Assembly (NCBI GenBank): GCA_018806985.1
Contig: JADANN010000202.1
Coordinates: forward strand, 1,426,001-1,490,000
Length of the DNA stretch: 64,000 bases
Direction: 5' to 3'
Source of the DNA: Angiostrongylus vasorum
Lineage: Eukaryota > Nematoda > Chromadorea > Rhabditida > Metastrongylidae
The stretch's first letter is position 1. The number at the start of each line of letters is the position of its first letter. A program made the position numbers and the translations under genes. This document shows positions 63,815 to 64,000 of the stretch, in pieces. The notes under the pieces are model-generated. The model saw only the letters and a list, made by a program, of their open reading frames with translations, was not told where the DNA came from and did not search any database.

Positions 63815-64000
63815 GGCCCGTCTTCACTGGCTGTGCTGGCGCCAGCATAATTTCCACTCTCTGGAGATTTGCTGGTTTAGCCATCGTTGTTCCCTGGGAT
63901 TCCTAGGACAGCCTGACCAAAGCCTGAACCAGGTTGTCACTACCACAGGCAGTCGCAGTCCTTGTGGGTCATTGGGAGATTTGCCACCATGCGACTAGTT
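63815..64000 (+). repeat. Dispersed repeat R4, copy 3 (cut by window edge)
   Basis: TTGCTGGTTTAGCCATCG, CAGGTTGTCACTACCACAGG, CGCAGTCCTTGTGGGTC, as in the other two copies. Confidence 0.8.

Noticed and set aside
1..64000. CRISPR arrays, bacterial operons or a viral/phage region
   Set aside because: No regular spacer-repeat arrays, no ribosome-binding-site-linked ORFs, and the coding sequence is intron-split.

Overview
This is eukaryotic DNA, most likely from a parasitic clade-V nematode. A hookworm-like strongylid is my inference, not a database result. The evidence is short phase-consistent exons with TTTTCAG-type acceptors, a recognisable nematode/animal Bicaudal-C gene, mariner transposons, Penelope-like retroelements (PLEs) and many tRNA-derived SINEs. 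There are no bacterial features, operons or CRISPR. Most long open frames in the window are repeat sequence; the real coding sequence lies in small exons.

Region 1 (1-14.1 kb, + strand) holds the 3' half of a Bicaudal-C homologue (bcc-1-like). Nine exons with compatible splice phases encode the end of a KH-type domain, a linker and a C-terminal SAM domain. Its KH-rich 5' half lies upstream of the window. The 5.2 kb and 2.4 kb introns are full of SINEs, a 0.6 kb direct repeat and an (AT)n tract.

Region 2 (14-32 kb) contains fold-back PLE copies, a mariner nested inside a PLE, a mariner relic, and fragments of small membrane-protein genes (15.9, 16.5-16.9 and 29.5-29.6 kb).

Region 3 (32.5-35.9 kb, - strand) is the best unrecognised gene. 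It has a TATA box, a first exon with an N-myristoylation-like start, three tandemly duplicated ~63-nt micro-exons and a 0.9 kb Lys/Ser/Pro/Thr-rich last exon. Its intron 4 has absorbed a PLE pair and two SINEs. Every reading-frame break falls in a poly-A run carrying one base too many.

Region 4 (36-56 kb) is repeat-dense and carries - strand exons for small membrane or secreted proteins (42.2-42.5, 49.7-49.8, 51.9-52.2, 55.5-55.8 kb). The 42 kb and 52 kb exons are clear paralogues. Similar TATAAAAG boxes occur at 35.9, 42.8 and 50.1 kb.

Region 5 (56-64 kb) has the best-preserved PLE (reverse transcriptase with YIDD plus GIY-YIG nuclease), a possible small - strand gene at 59-60.4 kb, and more SINEs.

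The main signals for a second look are: (1) minimal hammerhead-ribozyme motifs in PLE tails with covarying helix II; (2) the near-universal fold-back form of PLE copies; (3) the micro-exon gene; (4) a systematic +1 bias at A/T homopolymers inside coding exons; (5) long SINE inverted repeats.
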